64,000 bases of DNA from Ophioderma brevispina (Eukaryota > Echinodermata > Ophiuroidea > Amphilepidida > Ophiodermatidae): NCBI GenBank assembly GCA_023653785.1, contig JAMKCH010087969.1:141521-205520 (forward strand). The letters are read 5' to 3'. Each line of letters opens with the position of its first letter. Within the stretch, counting starts at the first letter, position 1. The translations under genes and the position numbers were made by a program. Below are positions 58,301-64,000 of the stretch, piece by piece. The notes under the pieces were generated by a model. That model was not told where the DNA came from, ran no database searches, and saw only the letters and a program-made list of their open reading frames with translations.

Positions 58301-59552
58301 GAAAAACCTTTTGGATATTTTAGGATATTTAAAATATTTGAGATGAAAGGACGATTTTGTAATCTGTATGGTTAGAAAAATAACGTGGTATACTCTTTTT
58401 AAACAGACAGGGACCAATTTAATTATTTGACCCTGTGTAATCTTCGTCTAGACCCCATCCTTGAGGCACAATTTGCAAACACTAAGAATCACGGAAAAAA
58501 TTCTTTTCCCCAGTATGACCTTGAACATTTATGGGGCTACAACGCTTTAACTGGAAGGCTGCAAGCCTTAAAAAAATACACCTTAAATGCTTATAAAGAG
58601 AAAAACACGTCGTAAAGCTACATTTAAAAAAACCGTTTGATTGATTTCAAATTCCCCGTATATTACATTTTCTTCGACTTGAAGAAGGGACCAGTGGTCT
58701 GAAAATTTGAACCCCGTCGTTTCTGACAGTCTGGTCCCAAATTGAATCCAAAAGAGCAAGAAGATCTATTTAACACAAAAATCATGAGGGCGCTGTTTCT
58801 TTGACATACAATACCACACTATTTACTGCATTCAATTTATGTTCTAAACAAGCTAGCTATTTATAGGTTACTAACTGCGTATTACTTGTTGAGAGAGAAA
58901 TTAGTCAAATCAATGCTTGCGCGCTGAGACGTTACATGTTTCTAATGACGAGCCACGAAATGGCGAATGCATTGGACATGCACCAAGGTTCTTGTGTACG
59001 TGTCACAAGCATTCCAACATCAACGTTGTTGTTCCCAAACCTCATTGGTAAACAGTTTGAAGGGAAGGTCTTGAGAGAGGGGTCAAGGGTGAAAGTGTGA
59101 AATTAGGAGTAATTGTTGGTGATAGATCATGCGTTTGGAAAGTATATAGGGTTCTTTGTCGTCGCGTCCGCGTCGTCTTTTTCCCCAATGAACTTGAAAT
59201 TCCTTCAAAATAAGTTAACAATGCATCAGTTACATTACCATAATCTCTGAAGAATACAAACTGAGGGTAATCCATCAATGTATTGAGCATTGTGGGCGGC
59301 CATTTTGATCTTTCGATATTTTGAAATTCCCACTTTTCAAAAAGAAAAGACCTATGTGTTGTAAATTAAATCGGAAATTGAGAGTTTTGTGTGATGGAAT
59401 TTCAAACGGAAAAATTTTTAGCCAATTTTGGTAAGAATCGAGTCAAAATCTGGGTGGCCAAAAGCTTATTTTTGAAGATATTAGTTTATGCAATATAAAA
59501 TATTAGGTATATGTGGAAGGAAATTGTAGATTAGCTTTTGACCTGAATTGAC
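58301..59552. other. no gene recognised
   Basis: Frames at 58427-58615 and 59042-59290 are unrecognised. No repeats seen. Confidence 0.5.
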
Positions 59553-59574
59553 ATGTCTAATGTACATTAGACAT
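59553..59574. repeat. perfect 22-bp palindrome
   Basis: The sequence centred on GTCTAATGTACATTAGAC is its own reverse complement over 22 bases. It is followed within 10 bases by an AT-rich hairpin (TTTGTATAT/ATATACAAA). Confidence 0.8.
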
Positions 59575-60667
59575 TAGATATTTGTATATTTATATACAAA
59601 AACAAATATATCTCGATTTGCATCGATTTGCAAGGTGAAAAAACAGAGGTGACGGTCTTGGGTTTTGTTAGTTTCAAGTGTCATCGATGGAAGAATTGGC
59701 TTACAGTGATTAGGGTTTTCTGCAACACTGTTTTAAGGCCTCAAAGGAGGGAATCAGCAGCTATTCCAAATGCAGTATCGTCTGAGACGGAGTAAGTAAC
59801 TGCGAAAAAAAAACCTCCTGATCTGAACGTAAAGTGAAAAAGACGGGTGCAGGGACCGAACCTTGTGAGTGAACACATTCTGAAGTTTGCTGCTTTTGCA
59901 TGCCACAAAAATTTGTAATGCCCCCCAGGACGAAAAGATTGTCTTGGATGAGCAGCATTATGAAACTTACGTGATTGACATCAGGACAGATTGAGTAGTT
60001 GAGGTAGAGACCTCGATGTTAGACTGTATCACACGCAAGCAGTAGATCTCTCTCTCTCTCTAAATATATGACGAATGCTCAAAAACTCTGCTTCTTCGAA
60101 AAGGCGTCTCGATGTCATAAGTAACCTTGCTGAACTGTATGTATGAAGGATTACATTTTTCATGCCAGCAGAACCATTCAAAAGGTAAAAGCGCAGGACT
60201 GCTTCCTCAATTCGGTATTGAGGGAAACTTATTACGAGAAGAGGAGGAAAGATACAAAACCACCTTCGTATTCTACTTTTCAATAGTTATGATAAGGAAA
60301 AATAACTCTCAAATTATAGTTCGAGAAGTAATCTGAATCAACAACGTAAATGTTAGGCACCAACAATTGGTGTCCGTATTAGTTGCATAAAAGCTGATGG
60401 TTTTGAAAATGGGCGAGGGCGGCGACCACGTCATTACCTTAGATTGTTATAACTGATACTACAAAATACAATAGACAGATTATAGGGAAGTAGCATTGAA
60501 ACGCAAAAGAGTGATTCGGAATCGCGACGGTGGGTTGGGGTTGTTTTTGTTATTAGCATGTCGATTCCGCACGCGGTGCGTAGCTGCATTCATTTCTCGT
60601 CAACAGGTTATTTGCTTTCATTAACCACCGCAAATACTAGAAACGAGACTACATTTAAAGTTAAGTG
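59575..60667. other. no gene recognised; CT microsatellite
   Basis: A (CT)n run lies at about 60046-60060 and a small hairpin CACCAACAATTGGTG near 60359. Frames of 60-84 codons on both strands are unrecognised. Confidence 0.5.
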
Positions 60668-61229
60668 TTGACTGAGGTTTTGAAATTGCTTCAAAAGATG
60701 TTGACACTCTCATTTCTAGAACACTTTCAACAATATCCACGGAAGCCCCGTGGTTTGGTACTTGAAGAAATGTACACCTGACCACATTAAATGGATTCGA
60801 CATTGACCTATTGTAGGTGAGATATCAACCATTAGCTTTCTCCTAAACCCGCTTCTTAACGAAGATGTTTATCGATGAAGGACAGTTACAAAAATGCCTT
60901 GAGCCCAGATAAGAATAAAACTACACGCTTCTGCTTGAATCTTGCATAAGCTAATTTGCACCAAGCCTATCAAATCAGCCGAAGGACAACATCAGACACA
61001 CAACATGAAAAGGTTTGCAATGAAATCTTGCAACGATAAAATGGAAAATACACCCCCATCATATTCAAGGCGCACGTTTTGCTGTTTGCATTTGACCAAG
61101 CGGAACTACCGTTCTGTTCACGTTATGGTGGCGTCCTTCTCACCTGACGTCGTTCAGCGAATGCGGAGCCACGATGCCAAATGAAATCCATAGTTTTACG
61201 ATATTAAGGATTGTAAGAGAAGAGGCCGT
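60668..61229 (+). repeat. 562-bp direct repeat, copy 1 (empty site)
   Basis: Appears identical by eye to 61248-62165 apart from the inserted element there. The target TTAA is at 60856-60859, uninterrupted. The 80-codon frame 60942-61184 gives exactly the same peptide as 61878-62120, but no domain is recognised and the identity follows from the duplication. Confidence 0.9.
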
Positions 61230-61249
61230 TTTTTTTTTTTTTTTTTTTT
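61229..61249 (+). repeat. 21-T run at the duplication junction
   Basis: The homopolymer lies exactly between the two repeat copies, with only a base or two of overlap with each. Confidence 0.9.
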
Positions 61250-62165
61250 GACTGAGGTTTTGAAATTGCTTCAAAAGATGTTGACACTCTCATTTCTAGA
61301 ACACTTTCAACAATATCCACGGAAGCCCCGTGGTTTGGTACTTGAAGAAATGTACACCTGACCACATTAAATGGATTCGACATTGACCTATTGTAGGTGA
61401 GATATCAACCATTAGCTTTCTCCTAAACCCGCTTCTTAAAGGTGCAACGAGAGATTTGAGACATCCATGTAAGGTGTCATATGCAGTGATTTCATATATC
61501 GATGAGACACTCTAAGGATTTCTTACCTTGTATTTTGGTACAGAAATGTCTTAAAAGTGAAAACAAAAGGTGATTTTTGTAAGCTTATATTTCAATAGAA
61601 AACATAGGCTGAATTTCGTATTTGCTCCTATACAAAATTAGAAATTTCACAATGTTTGTACCAAAGGAACAGTTCTCAGCTTAATCCTTACAGATGGTGA
61701 TATTTTCGATATAAAGCTTTACACCAGTGCCAAAATCAGAATTTTCACATTTTTTCAGGACACCTGTTATTTGAAATCTCTCGTTGCACCTTTAACGAAG
61801 ATGTTTATCGATGAAGGACAGTTACAAAAATGCCTTGAGCCCAGATAAGAATAAAACTACACGCTTCTGCTTGAATCTTGCATAAGCTAATTTGCACCAA
61901 GCCTATCAAATCAGCCGAAGGACAACATCAGACACACAACATGAAAAGGTTTGCAATGAAATCTTGCAACGATAAAATGGAAAATACACCCCCATCATAT
62001 TCAAGGCGCACGTTTTGCTGTTTGCATTTGACCAAGCGGAACTACCGTTCTGTTCACGTTATGGTGGCGTCCTTCTCACCTGACGTCGTTCAGCGAATGC
62101 GGAGCCACGATGCCAAATGAAATCCATAGTTTTACGATATTAAGGATTGTAAGAGAAGAGGCCGT
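61248..62165 (+). repeat. 562-bp direct repeat, copy 2 (filled site)
   Basis: Copy 2 resumes at 61796 after the insertion at TTAA and continues to GCCGT at 62165, where similarity stops. Confidence 0.9.
61440..61791 (+). mobile_element. TTAA-flanked Kolobok-like miniature, family 6, with paralogous empty site
   Basis: AGGTGCAACGAGAGATTT at the left is the exact complement of AAATCTCTCGTTGCACCT at the right. TTAA flanks both ends (61436-61439 and 61792-61795), while copy 1 of the surrounding repeat has a single TTAA at the same site. This directly shows a 352-bp insertion with duplication of TTAA. The terminal AGG fits Kolobok (5'-RRG). No coding capacity. Confidence 0.92.
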
Positions 62166-63565
62166 ACAGGATTTCTGAAATTTGCGTAGTCACTGTGGGC
62201 AGTGATATGTTGGTAGCTCCCTCTTGAATTAATCGTATGCTATGTAAAGCATGAAAGAAAGAAACGAGTATACTCTTTACCCAGTCCCTGTTTTTTAAAT
62301 ACGTTCTTATAATACACAGTAAACAAAACGGCTAGCCTCGAACTGAGGATGGCTTCGCGTCATCTAAACTATTTGCAGCTTTGAAGCTGTGTTATCTCCG
62401 TGTAGATCTGTTGGGTTTCATTTTCGCATAAAAGCAGAGCCGATTTCCTATCTGTAATTGAGGGCACCAGACACACACGCAGCAGTCGTGTATTGTTGTC
62501 ACGATATAGTTTTGAAATACTGCCATACGTGACATACGTCTGCATCTGAGCTTGCAATCACGGAAAGTGCAGTTTAATTAAAATGGTAGACAGACGCGGC
62601 CGATTTAGTAACACAAATAAGGAAGTATTATGTCCCCAGCGCTGAAGACAATCACAGAAATAATAAAAAAGACGCGCTTCTTGAAGCATTGTAACACTTT
62701 CAATTGGATAACGATCGCCATATGTACAGTGTATCAGCAACTCCTCGGGGGCTTTCCTGGTATGTAATGAAAACGGATAATTGTTCTCTGCTTCTTGTCC
62801 AATTTCGTTCACGTTCTTCCTTCGTACTTTTGTGTGTGTTGTTAAAGAAACGCACAAGAAGCAGAACATTCAGTATAATTAAAATCGTGCCCCGACCTGC
62901 TTTTGAAATTGCACCTGTACTAGAATTTCTTTCGTTTGGTTGGTATAACTCCCCTTTTTATTCCCGCCGAGCTTTATGTCAAATTTGATATATACGATAC
63001 TGTCACTCCGAATAAATGTTTCATTCATATCAATTTACGTGATTCACACCTCTTCTTCATATTTCCCAGTTAGTTACTATCTCGGCTCTGCGTTTTGCGA
63101 ATGATATTTTGCACCAAACCGTGTTTCTTTTAGCCTGCCAGGACCCCATGTGAAATAAATGGGTTTCATTATACGCATTTTGTACACTGATGTTACTAGT
63201 GTTATATTGTATCAAGCCTGAGGCGGGAGAGTCATTTATCCACGTGGGATATTATTTAGTTTAATAGATCTCTACATAAACCCATGATGAACCTGTTAGA
63301 ATAAACATACAAACCAGGCATACAAAAAGGAAGAAAATTGGATCCGTATTCTCCATTGATTATTCCTATTCATCATACTACACGGCGCTTATTGATAACA
63401 TTAATAATTTATCAGTGTGTGTCAGTTGATATCATTTAATACGACAGTGGTCTTTTCCTCGAAACAAAACAGCAGTTAAGCTGATGAACTTATGTAAATA
63501 GATAGGATGTTACAAAAAATGTGTCACTCTAAGAATCGATATAGATGGATCTGAACAGACGAGGG
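62166..63565. other. no gene recognised
   Basis: Opposing frames at 62558-62869 (103 codons, minus) and 62704-62988 (94 codons, plus) overlap and contain no known motif. No repeats seen. Confidence 0.5.
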
Positions 63566-63739
63566 CGTACTGTGCAGTTTCTACAGCTGTATCGTTTCTC
63601 CTCCTGTACACTTGAATATGCATCCCCATATAGCGAATAAATGCCCACAATTCGTACTGTGCAGTTTCTACAGCTGTATCGTTTCTCCTCCTGTACACTT
63701 GAATATGCATCCCCATATAGCGAATAAATGCCCACAATT
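63566..63739 (+). repeat. perfect 87-bp tandem duplication
   Basis: Two exact units, 63566-63652 and 63653-63739, starting CGTACTGTGCAGTTTC. Since 87 is divisible by three, frames on the minus strand stay open through both units and give a duplicated peptide, which should not be taken as evidence of a gene. Confidence 0.9.
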
Positions 63740-64000
63740 CGTCACAACATGAAACGTTGTTGGCAATAATACGAGTATAAGGATAGAACCGTAGTGGATG
63801 GATGGAGTATACCTATATATATTTGAGCCATTCCATTGTTCAAGTGTCTTATTTTATCCTTGCATTCAATGGGCTATTGTCTCCATTTGTCGATGTTATA
63901 TTATTTTCATGATTCATTCCCCCTTCCTCCATGTTCTTATTCCAGCTGAATTCTTCTTTATAGAAGACTTTTTTTCCATAAATTAGATTGAACTTAGAAT
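63740..64000. other. no feature seen
   Basis: T-rich sequence with a 62-codon hydrophobic frame (63798-63986) explained by base composition. Confidence 0.5.

Noticed and set aside
60942..62120. Two identical 80-codon frames, suggestive of a duplicated gene
   Set aside because: Identity is explained by the exact 562-bp duplication. No domain, start context or conservation supports coding.
62330..62370. Possible minus-strand tRNA T-arm (CCTCGAACTGAGG)
   Set aside because: No matching D-arm or acceptor stem.

Overview
This looks like about 64 kb of non-coding, repeat-rich DNA from an animal genome, most plausibly a marine invertebrate. It is AT-rich throughout, and stop codons are dense in all frames. 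The longest open frames are 118-168 codons, and the ones I can explain come from repeats. I recognise no host protein-coding gene, no convincing intact tRNA or rRNA, and no operon, CRISPR array or prokaryotic feature. The transposon spectrum supports a metazoan: TTAA-targeting miniature elements, hAT, CACTA-like and Mutator-like miniatures, a tRNA-derived SINE with a V-like core, Penelope-type hammerhead remnants, and broken non-LTR reverse transcriptases. An echinoderm, hemichordate or cephalochordate would fit, but the sequence does not let me choose.

Layout. 0-9 kb: the end of a CACTA-bounded element at the left edge, two foldback families (640-818 and 7283-7455; 6959-7095) and the first TTAA-flanked element (6085-6567). 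12.9-17.2 kb: a Mutator-like foldback with a 9-bp target duplication, a hAT miniature with a perfect 8-bp target duplication, then four different elements packed into 1.5 kb, the last rich in TTAACACC motifs. 19-24.7 kb: miniature elements, a SINE and a second copy of the first TTAA family. 27.4-29.4 kb: a foldback with perfect 23-bp ends, a tiny hammerhead-bearing insertion with a 14-bp direct repeat, and three miniatures, two of them at TTAA. 30.4-35.2 kb: old, diverged kilobase-scale repeats invaded by a CACTA-bounded element. 35.7-38.3 kb: a piggyBac-like candidate and two neighbouring copies of another TTAA family. 45.6 and 52.1 kb: non-LTR reverse transcriptase relics. 48.1-48.95 kb: a large inverted repeat. 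49.7-51.0 kb: a degenerate tandem array split by a TTAA element. 56.5-57.4 kb: three tandem units of about 115 codons, one still open. 60.7-62.2 kb: a 562-bp sequence present twice, apparently identical, with only the second copy carrying a TTAA-flanked insertion, so the empty and filled sites lie side by side.

How the parts relate. None of the miniature elements carries a transposase, so they must have been mobilised from elsewhere in the genome. Target duplications could be read directly for several: TTAA, 8 bp (hAT-like), 9 bp (Mutator-like) and 3 bp (CACTA-like). Superfamily names rest on termini and target duplications, not on transposase sequence. Percent identities were not computed and boundaries marked approximate were judged by eye.
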